Shown one piece after another: positions 51,571 through 61,906 of a DNA stretch of 64,000 nt. The notes under the pieces were generated by a model. That model was not told the DNA's origin. It saw nothing but the letters and a program-made list of their open reading frames with translations, and did no database searches. Origin of the DNA: Trichaptum fuscoviolaceum (taxonomy: Eukaryota; Basidiomycota; Agaricomycetes; Hymenochaetales; Trichaptaceae). The stretch is from contig CAJSYZ010000009.1 in assembly GCA_910574455.1 (NCBI GenBank), forward strand, positions 2,125,040 to 2,189,039, in the 5' to 3' direction. Numbering within the stretch: the stretch's first letter is position 1; the number at the start of each line of letters is the position of its first letter. The position numbers were made by a program, and so were the translations under genes.

Positions 51571-54286
51571 CTACGCCATGTTCAAATGATCAAATTCAGC
51601 ACATCCCACTATCGATTTCAACTGTTTTTCTTCGGGCTCTGTCCAAGCCCTCGCGCGTGAGATGAAAGCCGCAATTCTCAACTGCCCATTATTATTTGGT
51701 GGAGGTGGTAAGTCAGGACCCAAAAGATCACCGCTGACCTCATAAACACCTGCGACCACCTCCCGAAACGCGTCTGTGAACTTTGCTTTCTCGGTTTCTG
51801 AGAGGGGCGTCCCGTCGGATTCCTCGGCATCTGAAGCGAACAGACTTGACAGCCTTGTAGCGGATTCATAAATCTTCTCGACACTCCACTCTCGCTCATG
51901 TGCGATCCATTCAGTGCTTTGCCCATAACAGATTTCTTGTTCACGACGTGCTTGAAGATTTCATCATTGGTAACTATCGCGAGCCATCTTTTCACTGTCG
52001 TATATCCATGAATTAGAGCTCTCTGGGTATTTTCCGCCTTATTCAAAGCCGAAGAATAGAAGTTCAATGTCTGGGGTTCGGGAGGGACCACTTCATTGTC
52101 AGAGTTGCGGGGACATTTCCTCTGAGGATCATCCATAACATCTGTGTGATCCGGAAGGGCACGCTTGCGATGGTCACGTATGTAGCCAGATGAATGAACT
52201 TCAGGTCCTTGCTTTCGTAGATTTGTCGAATCCATACTTCGATCCAATCGTTTACGGTGCCCCTCGAATGCAGCCATACGTTGCTGGCGAAAGGGCGCTA
52301 CAGTTGGTTCCAATTCCTTCTGTAAGTCCTTGGACGCAAGCATATCGCTGCCTTGGAAAACAGCAATTGCCTCTTGAAGTTTGACATCGATATTTTTGCT
52401 GTTCACCTCCCGTGCCGATAGGTCGCGTTTCACCAATATCAGTAAACGGTTCAAATCAATCGCCCCCACAGATGGCCATCGATCATACCCATCCGGATAG
52501 ATATCCTCGTTGCTGGTAAAAATAATACACGCTTTTTGCGCCGGCGTCTGGTAATCGTGTGATCCTCCTGCCCATCCTCCTTCCCTCTCGTGCAGTTCAA
52601 TGCGGTTGCGGAACACGTGAATCATCTCGTCCAGAAGTTCGATGTGGTTCCTATACGCAACGTAATGGGCTAGGAACAAGGGGATGAAGAAATAGAATAT
52701 CCCAGACTTAAATATGGGAAGCTCGAGTTTGTTGTCAGTGTAATTCAGACAGTACTTCTGCTCTCGCAGACTGGGCAGAGGTCCTCTTTCTCGAAAGCGC
52801 GTTCTTTCGTCCATCGGATATAGACTTTCTCCCAATGGGGACCTCGATTGAATCAGACGGAGAGAATTTCCTTCGCCATGAAGAGTTTTATGATAGTTCA
52901 CAAAAATATGTTTCATCTGAAGGTTGAAGCTCATCCATTCTATCTTTCGCTGGCCTCGGAACTGAAGGCAAGCTTCCCTCTCAGACTTCTCAAAGGGAAG
53001 GAGGAAAAACGAGCCGTGAACAACATAGCGTTGAAGGTCCTCCAGGAAAGACCTCAAGGTCACCCCATCCTTCGCCACTTGATTCTAGATGAAGACTGTC
53101 AGACGTTTAGAATCAATGTTAAGAAGTATGACCATTACATACCCCATCAACACTTTCACATAATAGATCGACAGTTTCAAAAACCTCTTCGACGAGCTTC
53201 TCCTGTTTACTGAAGGATTCGCTAAGTCTCGTGAGTTCTTGAAACTTTGCATGGTATGCCTTCTTCATTTCCGTCACCTCGTTTCTCAGAGCGGCTACCT
53301 CTGCACGAAGATCCTCGTCTTCCGTCTGCACGACTGATGCATCCTGTCCTGTCTCTTGCCCTCCTTGCTCTCCCGTCCTAGCAGGATCCAATACACTTAA
53401 ATCACAACTATTTTGCATGGCCTCGTCGTGTTCATTCGTTCCGGAAGATAGACACCTGTGTATATCCTTTTGCCGAATTATATCTTGTTTAAGAGTTGCC
53501 ATAGCGATAAAGGCTTATAATTTGCGCTAATAAGCAATTATCCATAGATATCAATTGAGATAAGTTAATACCTGAAGGAGCCGACTTTGACTCGTTGATC
53601 TCAGCTTTGACCCCCCAGACAGGTTCCTTTCTTGGGCCTTCCACATTATCAAGAGTATATTCCACCGGACCATTTTGCGCCTCCATCGCCTTACCCCTCG
53701 GGCTGTCTAAGAGACTCATAGACTGAGCTCGCCCTCCCCCGGCGCTGTCAGATCGTTGACTTGGAGGAGCCGAGTGGGATGGCGTCAAGTCCTTCCTATA
53801 AGAAGTTCGCCGCGATGTTGGTTGGTGTCGATGCAATTGGTCCCACTGATTCAGCGACTTTGAGATACCACTGCTGCGAGTACAATGCGTGGCATCATGC
53901 TGTTTCTGGAATTGCATGATGTTGTTTGGAACCTCGGAAGACCTCAGGCTACGTCTCGGGCTGCGAGTACGTCTGGAGTCAACCCGCGTGGGTCTACCTC
54001 GGTCCTGTGCCAGTGTAGTATGAGTAGTATGGTACTGGTGCGAGCAACCTGGGTCGTCCGAGACTTCTTGTTGTTCTTCAAGTTCTTGACCTAACTCCTG
54101 ATACCGGTGTGCTTGAGTGCCAGCTGCCAGAGACGACGATACAGGTGTGACACTGTTAGTAGTAAGGCCGCAGCGCCAGACACAATGACCACAACTGCAG
54201 GTGGGACTCAGGCTCCTGGATCGCGTCGTCAGGAGCCAGTCACAGCGGTGGCGAGAGCCTGAGGGTTCGAAGTTCGAGTTTAACAT
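51571..54286 (-). CDS. Unrecognised 849-residue protein with a coiled coil
   Basis: Four exons close in phase: 54286-53572, 53513-53143, 53084-51945 and 51894-51571. Introns are 58, 58 and 50 nt. The N-terminal exon is low-complexity and rich in Ser, Arg and Gln. The second exon has a leucine-zipper-like coiled coil (EDLRAEVAALRNEVTEMKKA, then FQELTRLSESFSKQEKLVEE). The third exon carries a more ordered domain (LEDLQRYVVHGSFFLLPFEK, FKSGIFYFFIPLFLAHYVAY, DLNRLLILVKRDLS). The last exon (REWSVEKIYESATRLSSLF and EVSGDLLGPDLPPPPNN) is needed to replace a less protein-like reading of the same DNA; its donor, GTGAAC, is weak. No known family, signal peptide or catalytic motif is seen. The composition of the first 120 residues is unusual, so the true start may be downstream. 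Confidence 0.55.
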
Positions 54287-54656
54287 TTCAGGCAGCAGAG
54301 TTGCAGATTTAGAAGTAGTACTACTACTAGTAGTAGTAGTAGTAGTACTAGTGTCAGCCTCAGGCTGAGTGTCCTCTTCTTGAAGCGAGTAGTAGTACTA
54401 CGTAGAGTACTCACTGGCAGGCTACTACTATCTGAGTGGTGGCGTGCCAGTGACTCAGTTTGAAACTGCTACTAAGAATAGTAGTGCTACTACAAGAGTC
54501 GTTCAGGCTCAATACTCAAGTTCGCAACAGATATTCCATTAGTACTAGCGTACAACAACACACAACAAAAGCAGAAAAGCATGAAACTAGTAAGAATAGT
54601 AGTGGAGGAATGCGGAAGAAAGACAGATTAACAAAGTAAAGATACATTGTTCAGAG

Positions 54657-57600
54657 TCAGTCCTTGCGTGTCGTTGGTACAACGATCGGCGGAAATTTGG
54701 CATAGGTAAGCATCTCATCAATAGCGAATGCTGGGAGCGCGTAGGTGAAATCGCCGTTGTCAGCACCTGTGCTAACTTGAAGACCCTTGACACAAGTTTC
54801 GGTAATTATTCCGCCCCATTTGCCGTCCAAGGTAGCAATCAGAGAACCAGAATCACCACTTTTTGCGAAACAGTAGTCGTATTTTGAAGGTATATTCCAG
54901 ACAAGGCGTGCAGCTCCTTTTTTCAACTTTGCCAGTGGCGGATTCGTCGGGTTGCCGCCGAGTGTCCTATTTATGACTGCGTAGATCGCAGACTCCATCG
55001 GGTTCGCATATCCAACTGTTACACCAGTGGTAGCACCAGCCTTTAACACCGCAATCTCATGATTGAATTGATCCGACCTTTCGATATACCCTGACTTGAT
55101 TTCGAGACGTTCATTCGTAGGGTACGGAACCTTTGCTTTTCCATAGGTCGACCGAATACACTCGATGTTGGTCTCAGGATGCTGCCCGAAGTGAATGACA
55201 TTACACTGAAAGTTCGTTTCGTTGACTTTCTTGTCGAACAGCTGCACGAGGGCAAACTCAGAATTGAAACCGAATTCATGCCCAATCTCGGCACAGGTCT
55301 GCGAGCCTGAATGCGAATAGCCAACATAGCCAATGGTCCCAGCGCGAGTCCCATTAGGTTCGAGTAGGTTGAAATTTTCGTAAACCTTCCGATGGATTTC
55401 GCGATAGTCCCCCATTGCTTTAGTGGTAGATTTGGAGAGCGCAGAGGCTATTTCGATTTCTTGGGAAATGTTGATTGTCATTCCACCATAAGGAGCATAC
55501 TTAGCGCTTGGGACTGCGATGCTTCCGCTACCATCTGCTTGTAAATCCTTCGAGATCAATTCCAGTTTGTCAAGTCGTTCTTTGCATCTCTGCCTTTGTC
55601 TTCCAAGCTCATTTAACGCTCGACAGAATTCGTTGTCGATAAAGGAACGGTAGGCATCAGGTAGAATATGGACTAGATATAGTTCACGCTTGTCCTCGAC
55701 GTCTGATACACGCTGGTCCTCGTCAGCTGGGTTTTCAACGGCGTCCACTAGTTCGTTGATGGTAGTTTCACTAGAGGCGGAAAATATAGCATGTCCGTTA
55801 ATCAAACTGAACAGTTTATCCAACCCCTGAAATTTGATGATGGGACCCCATGTACTGAAAGTGTCCTGACCACTAACTCCTATGCTTGTTCCTCGAAGGG
55901 TTGAAGTGTATGCCTCTAGAGACTTAATTATAGATTCAGGAGATCTGGGTTTACTGGGGTCTCCAATCAATAGTTTATCGGGCGGAAGGACGAGAGCCGT
56001 GCTGTCCGGAATTATGGTATCAGGTGCCAGTGGTCGAAAACAAGGTAAGGAAACGTTCTCTGTCGGGTCCTTGGTTTCTTGGCCGAGACTTCCGAACCCA
56101 GACGCGGGAGCGGCAAGGCCATCGACTACATGTGATTGTCCAGGTGCTGGTACGGGGCCAGGTAGTTGTTCGTGTTCGAGAGGTTTTCCGTCGTCCAGGG
56201 GATTAGGGGTTGGTACCACTCCACTTGCGGGACAGGACTGAGGAATGGCCTCGCGAAATTCTACCTCGAACCGCCCTGATAATGTCCAGCGCTTGCGAAT
56301 GGAGCTTCTAATCGCGTCGGCGCATTCACAATAAACATCACCAACAGGCCTCTCGTAGTCGGAGGGCATAAGCACCTCCAACTCGGACGGTATTACTCCA
56401 ATCCACACGACAACAGGATCTGACCTCCCGTCTTCCCCCTTCCCGTCTTTATGATATCCAATCTTGCATATATCTATGCATGTCACGGTATGCCTGACGT
56501 GAAAGCGATCAAAAGCGTCTTCAAATATAGGTAGCAAAACGGGCCATTGCCTGATCAGAGGGCAGTTGTTGTCAAGGACGTTTATGTGCTTCATCGCTTT
56601 CTCGCGCTTATGCGGTCCCGGAATGTTCCCCTGGCGTCCCACAAAAAATCCACTACGCCCGACAGGAACAGCGTTGGTCGGACATCCCCAGTAATAATTG
56701 AGATGATCCTTCAGATCCCAAATCCTCCGAGTCTTCACAGGTTTTTTCGCTTCCAATGATATGATATTAGAACTGTCTGTGAGAAGGGTCGTATCCGGGA
56801 TTGTCTTCTGTGTCACTGCCAGTGGCGGCGGTAGAGGTACCGGCCATACACCATGTACTGGGGGTCCATTGAACGTCTAATGGAGGCAGAAGGGGAAACG
56901 GTAACAAATCAGCATGGCTGGGGAAAAAGCAAATGACATAGCACGACATACGTTTACGCTGTCATCAATCTTTGACAATTGCGTTTCGCGAAATGTAGAG
57001 TCTTCCTTGTTTGTTGCGAAAGCGTCTTCCTTGCTTGTAGCGATACCGGAACTCAGGCTGAGTTGTTTCACTCCCGAGGACGTCTCTTGTGTCACTCGTG
57101 GCGGCAACTTCTGCTTACTGTCTACTGGAGGCGCATTGGACGTCTTTAGATGAGACGATGAGAATTCATTATGCATGATAACAAACAAAAGTAGCACGAC
57201 ATACGTTTACGCTGTCATCAATCTTTGACAATTGCGTTTCGCGAACTGGCGAGGCAACCGCAGCATCGGCAGAATCCTGCTTGCCAGTGAGATAGAGATG
57301 GGGGAAAGAGACAAATCAGCGTGGAAACAGGGAGAATGAGAACAGGACATACTCGGTTGTTAACTTTTTTGCCATCGTAAACAAACGTTATCTTGGTGAT
57401 GCAATGTTGAGGCAGATGGAGAGGGGTCAACTCAACATGACAGATAAGAATAAATTAGTGAATCGTACTTTGACCTTTGCCTTGTTGTTAGGATCGTAAT
57501 GTAACCGTAACAATTGTTCCGTAGTAGCGGCTCTCCGTTGAGCAGGAATGTTGGACAGCTTCAAGTTGAGAAGAGAGAAAGATAGAATATCAGTAAAACC

Positions 57601-57830
57601 TAATAAGAACTTGAAGCCACCGGCACTACACAAAAATTGCATAAGCCTGAGACAACAAGACATACATCAAATATTATGCGAGTGTCACTGCGCTCTAGTG
57701 CAACAATGACCTTCCAGAATAAAGATAATAGTGTCGGGGTGAAGTGGGGGAATAACAAGTCAATACCAGTACAGCGATACAAGAAAGAAGGACATACTTT
57801 AAAATTCAGACTGAAGTCGGACTTCGACAT
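54657..57830 (-). CDS. GDSGS-motif (PA-clan-like) protein, copy 1
   Basis: The long final exon (from 56876 down to 54657) is preceded by short phase-0 exons: a probable start at 57830 (MSKSDFSLNFK), VIVALERSDTRIIFD, a piece with AQRRAATTEQLLRLHYDP, HCITKITFVYDGKKVNNR, QDSADAAVASPVRETQ..., then the 192 nt module 56952-57143. The main exon encodes about 740 residues. Its C-terminal third reads GTRAGTIGYVGYSHSG, EFALVQLFDKKVNE and FAKSGDSGSLIATLDGKWGG, the last of which is the Ser region of trypsin-like peptidases. The usual Ala-His-Cys and Asp contexts are not visible, so activity is doubtful. The middle is disordered and acidic, and an N-terminal region (WDLKDHLNYYWGCPTNAVPV) is Trp-rich. No signal peptide. 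The order of the first three exons is uncertain. Confidence 0.65.
56952..57143 (-). repeat. Exon module, copy 1
   Basis: A 192 nt phase-0 exon opening TSNAPPVDSKQKLPPRVTQE and ending with RETQLSKIDDSVN. The start of the following main exon (TFNGPPVHG ... VTQKT) is built on the same plan, so both appear to come from one ancestral exon. Confidence 0.75.
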
Positions 57831-60579
57831 TCTTATCCACTGATAGGAAACCTGAGAGTGGAGAGGCAAGATTTGAAGACAGGACACCGTTCTTATACTA
57901 CTAGTAGTAGTATAGTACTGTGATGATCATGATGATGTGGCGTGACGACTCCGACTCGGAGTCCATATCGGACCGTAGTACTAGGCAAACTTGAACTTGA
58001 AATAGAGCAGTGAGGCTAACTTGAACCTAGTAGTACTAGTAGTAAGAATATCACTATACTAGAGTCGTTCAGGCTCAATGCTCAAGTTCGCAACAGATAT
58101 TCCATTAGTACTAGCGTACAACAACACACAACAAAAGCAGAAAAGCATGAAACTAGTAAGAATAGTAGTGGAGGAATGCGGAAGAAAGACAGATTAACAA
58201 AGTAAAGATACATTGTTCAGAGTCAGTCCTTGCGTGTCGTTGGTACAACGATCCGCGGAAAATTGGCAAAGGTAAGCATGTCATCAATAGCGAATGCTGG
58301 GAGCGCATAGGTGAAATCGCCGAGATCAGCCCTCGTCCAACGTCGAAGACCCTTGACACAAGTTTCGGTAATTATTCCGCCCCATTTGCCATCCAAGGTA
58401 GCAATCAGAGAACCAGAATCACCACTTTTTGCGAAACTGTAGTAGTATTTTGAAGGTATATTCCAGACAAACCGTACATCCCTTTGTTTCAACGTTGGCA
58501 GTGGCGTCGGGCTGCCGCCGAGTGTCCTACTAATGACTGCGTAGATCGCAGACTCTATCGGGTTCGCTTCTCCAACTGTTACACCGGTGGCAGCACCAGC
58601 CTTTATCACCGCAATCTCTTGATTGAATTGAACCGACCTTTCGATATACCCTGACTTGATCTCGAGACGTTCATTCGTAGGGTACGGAACCTTTGCTTTT
58701 CCATAGGCCGACCGAATATACTCGATGTCGGTCTCAGGATGCTGCCCGAAGTGAATGACATTACACTGAAAGTTCGTTTCGTTGACTTTCTTGTGGAGCA
58801 GCTTCACGAGGGCAAACTCAGAATAGAAACCGAATTCATGCCCAATCTCGGCACAGGTAACCCCGTCTGGATGCGAATAGACAACATAGCCAATGGTCCC
58901 AGCGCGAGTCCCATTAGTAGGTTCGGTGAGGACGTAATTTTCAATCTTCTTATGGATTCGGTTACAGCCCTCTAATGCATTACTGATAGATTCGGAGAGC
59001 TGAAGGACCTTTCTCCATTCTTCGGAAATATTGATTGTCATTCCACCATAAGGAGAATAATTAGGGATATTTGGGACTGCGATGCGTTCGCTATCATCTG
59101 CTATTAAATTCTTCGAGATCAACGCCAGAGCCTGATAGCATTCAACAGCTTTGAGTTCGCTATACTCTTTTGAAAACGTATTCCACGCTTTCTCCAATGC
59201 TTCTCGGATACTAATGACGCGGGCATCAGGTAGAATATGGACTAGATACTGCTTGTCCTCGATGATTGGTACCACGGGTTCTGGTGTCTCGACCTCGTCA
59301 ACTGACATCCGATTCTCATCATCTGCTGAACCCTGGTCCTCCGAGTTGTCATTTCGGCGGGTTCCAAAGGCGTCGACACGTTCATCAATTATAATCCAAT
59401 TAGAGTCGGAAACGACAGCATGACGACTGATCAAACTGAACAGTTCGTTGCTCCCTTGAAGTTTGATGATGGGACCCCATGTACTGAAAGTGTCCTGACC
59501 ACTAACTCCTATGCTTGTTCCTCGAAGGGTTGAAGTGTATGCCTCTAGAGAATTAATTATAGATTCAGGAGATCTGGGTTTACTGGGGTCTCCAATCAAT
59601 ATTTTATTGGGCGGAAGGACGAGAGCCGGGCTGAACGGAATTTTGGATTCAGATGCCAGTGGTCGAAAACGAGGTAAGGGAACATTCTCTGTCGGGTCCT
59701 CCGTTTCTTGGCCGAGACTTCCGAACCCAGACGCGGGAGCGGCAAGGCCATCGACTACATGTGATTGTCCAGGTGCTGGTACGGGGCCAGGTAGTTGTTC
59801 GTGTTCGAGAGGTTTTCCGTCGTCCAGGGGATTAGGGGTTGGTACCACCCCACTTGCGGAACAGGACTGAGGAATGGCCTCGCGAAATTCTACCTCGAAC
59901 CGCCCTGATAATGTCCAGCGCTTGCGAATGGAGCTTCTAATCGCGTCGGCGCATTCACAATAAACATCACCAACAGGCCTCTCGTAGTCGGAGGGCATAA
60001 GCACCTCCAACTCGGACGGTATTACTCCAATCCACACGACAACAGGATCTGACCTCCCGTCTTCCCCCTTCCCGTCTTTATGATATCCAATCTTGCATAT
60101 ATCTATGCATGTCACGGTATGCCTGACGTGAAAGCGATCAAAAGCGTCTTCAAATATAGGTAGCAAAACGGGCCATTGCCCGATCAGAGGGCAGTTGTTG
60201 TCAAGGACTTTATGTGCTTCATCGCTTTCTCGCGCTTATGCGGTCCCGGAATGTTCCCCTGGCGTCCCACAAAAAATCCACTACGCCCGACAGGAACAGC
60301 GTTGGTCGGACATCCCCAGTAATAATTGAGATGATCCTTCAGATCCCAAATCCTCCGAGTCTTCACAGGTTTTTTCGCTTCCAATGATATGATATTAGAA
60401 CTGTCTGTGAGAAGGGTCGTATCCGGGATTGTCTTCTGTGTCACTGCCAGTGGCGGCGGTAGAGGTACCGGCCATACACCATGTACTGGGGGTCCATTGA
60501 ACGTCTAATGGAGGCAGAAGGGGAAACGGTAACAAATCAGCATGGCTGGGGAAAAAGCAAATGACATAGCACGACATAC

Positions 60580-60773
60580 GTTTACGCTGTCATCAATCTT
60601 TGACAATTGCGTTTCGCGAAATGTAGAGAGTCTTCCTTGTTTGTTGCGAAAGCGTCTTCCTTGCTTGTAGCGATACCGGAACTCAGGCTGAGTTGTTTCA
60701 CTCCCGAGGACGTCTCTTGTGTCACTCGTGGCGGCAACTTCTGCTTACTGTCTACTGGAGGCGCATTGGACGT
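60580..60773 (-). repeat. Exon module, copy 2a (two extra bases)
   Basis: 194 nt instead of 192: GTAGAGAGTC replaces GTAGAGTC, which would shift the frame. Confidence 0.75.
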
Positions 60774-60834
60774 CTTTAGATGAGACGATGAGAATTCATT
60801 ATGCATGATAACAAACAAAAGTAGCATGACATAC

Positions 60835-61026
60835 GTTTACGCTGTCATCAATCTTTGACAATTGCGTTTCGCGAAATGTAGAGTCTTCCTTGTTTGTTGC
60901 GAAAGCGTCTTCCTTGCTTGTAGCGATACCGGAACTCAGGCTGAGTTGTTTCACTCCCGAGGACGTCTCTTGTGTAACTCGTGGCGGCAACTTCTGCTTA
61001 CTGTCTACTGGAGGCGCATTGGACGT
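60835..61026 (-). repeat. Exon module, copy 2b
   Basis: 192 nt, nearly identical to the copy 1 module, in frame. Confidence 0.8.
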
Positions 61027-61087
61027 CTTCAGATGAGACGATGAGAATTCATTATGCATGATAACAAACAAAAGTAGCACGACATAC

Positions 61088-61249
61088 GTTTACGCTGTCA
61101 TCAATCTTCGGCAATTGCGTTTCGCGAGGAGTAGAGTCTTCATCGCTTGTTGCAATACCGGAACGATGGTGTTTCTTATCTTTCTGTGTCACCCGCCGTC
61201 GCCGCGGAGGCTTCAACTGCTTGCTGTCTACTGGAGGCGCATTGGACGT
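61088..61249 (-). repeat. Exon module, copy 2c, diverged and shorter
   Basis: 162 nt with the same opening (TSNAPPVDSKQ) and the same end (RETQLPKIDDSVN) but a diverged middle. Confidence 0.75.
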
Positions 61250-61700
61250 CTACAGTCGAGACAATGAGAAATTAGCAGGGCAGTAAATAACTTGAAAGTA
61301 AGATATCAAGACACACGTTAGCTAGAGTCGTGTTTGGCGCGAAGATGGCTTGTATGGTTCTTAGAAAACCTCGCAATTTCGTGCGGACTTTGGGGGGGTT
61401 CCTCTTCGAGTCCGAGTCGGAATGAAGACAACAGATTAATATTCGAATGACTTGAAGATACTAGTAGTACTAGTAGTAGTAGCACTTCACTCACTTCAAG
61501 TTTACGATGATTACTGGCGAACTCGGAACGGACTCGCTCTCTCCTCCGTGGCCACATTACGAATGCCTGCGAGACAAGATTATGAGGACAGGAGTGAATA
61601 CGACAGGTCAACTTGAATACGGGAAGGATGGAAACTCAAAAGGAAAGGGCATACCATCGATTACGAGACAAGACCATTTCTTTTACTTTATATACTACTA

Positions 61701-61800
61701 GTCACGGTACTTGAAGTTCCTCCGAGTCTGAGTCAGCCTGCACCGTGACACGCGGCGGTGCGGCACTCAGGCTGCCAACTGGCAGTTGAAACTACTACTA
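61701..61800. repeat. Dense cluster of five interrupted-palindrome families
   Basis: In 100 bases: GTCACGGT, ACTTGAAGT, TCCGAGTC, GAGTCAGCCTG, CACCGTGAC, ACTCAGGCT, ACTGGCAGT and ACTACTACT. Every word belongs to a family seen elsewhere in the window. Confidence 0.7.
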
Positions 61801-61906
61801 AGAATAATACTTCAAGAGTCGTTCAGGCTCAATACTCAAGTTCGCAACAGGTATTCCATTAGTACTAGCGTACAACAACACACAACAAAAGCAGAAAAGC
61901 ATGAAA

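Larger units (their letters stand above)
58223..61557 (-). pseudogene. GDSGS-motif protein, copy 2, with frame breaks
   Basis: Same organisation as copy 1, but the main exon has one base missing near 60208 (AAGGACTTTATG against AAGGACGTTTATG), which splits it into 60184-60444 and 58223-60166. One module exon (60580-60773) also has two extra bases (194 instead of 192). The middle (about 59000-59460) differs markedly from copies 1 and 3, while the 59470-60560 part is nearly identical to them. The GDSGS motif is intact (SGDSGSLIATL). Upstream, three module exons are present and the first exons differ from copy 1: a possible start at 61557 (MWPRRRERVRSEFASNHRK) joined to NPPKVRTKLRGFLRTIQ. The breaks may be real decay or sequencing errors. 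Confidence 0.65.

Noticed and set aside
51890..51970. Frameshift in the 849-residue gene
   Set aside because: A 50 nt intron at 51895-51944 explains the frame change and closes all exon phases, though the donor is weak. A one-base deletion near 51965 remains a lesser possibility.
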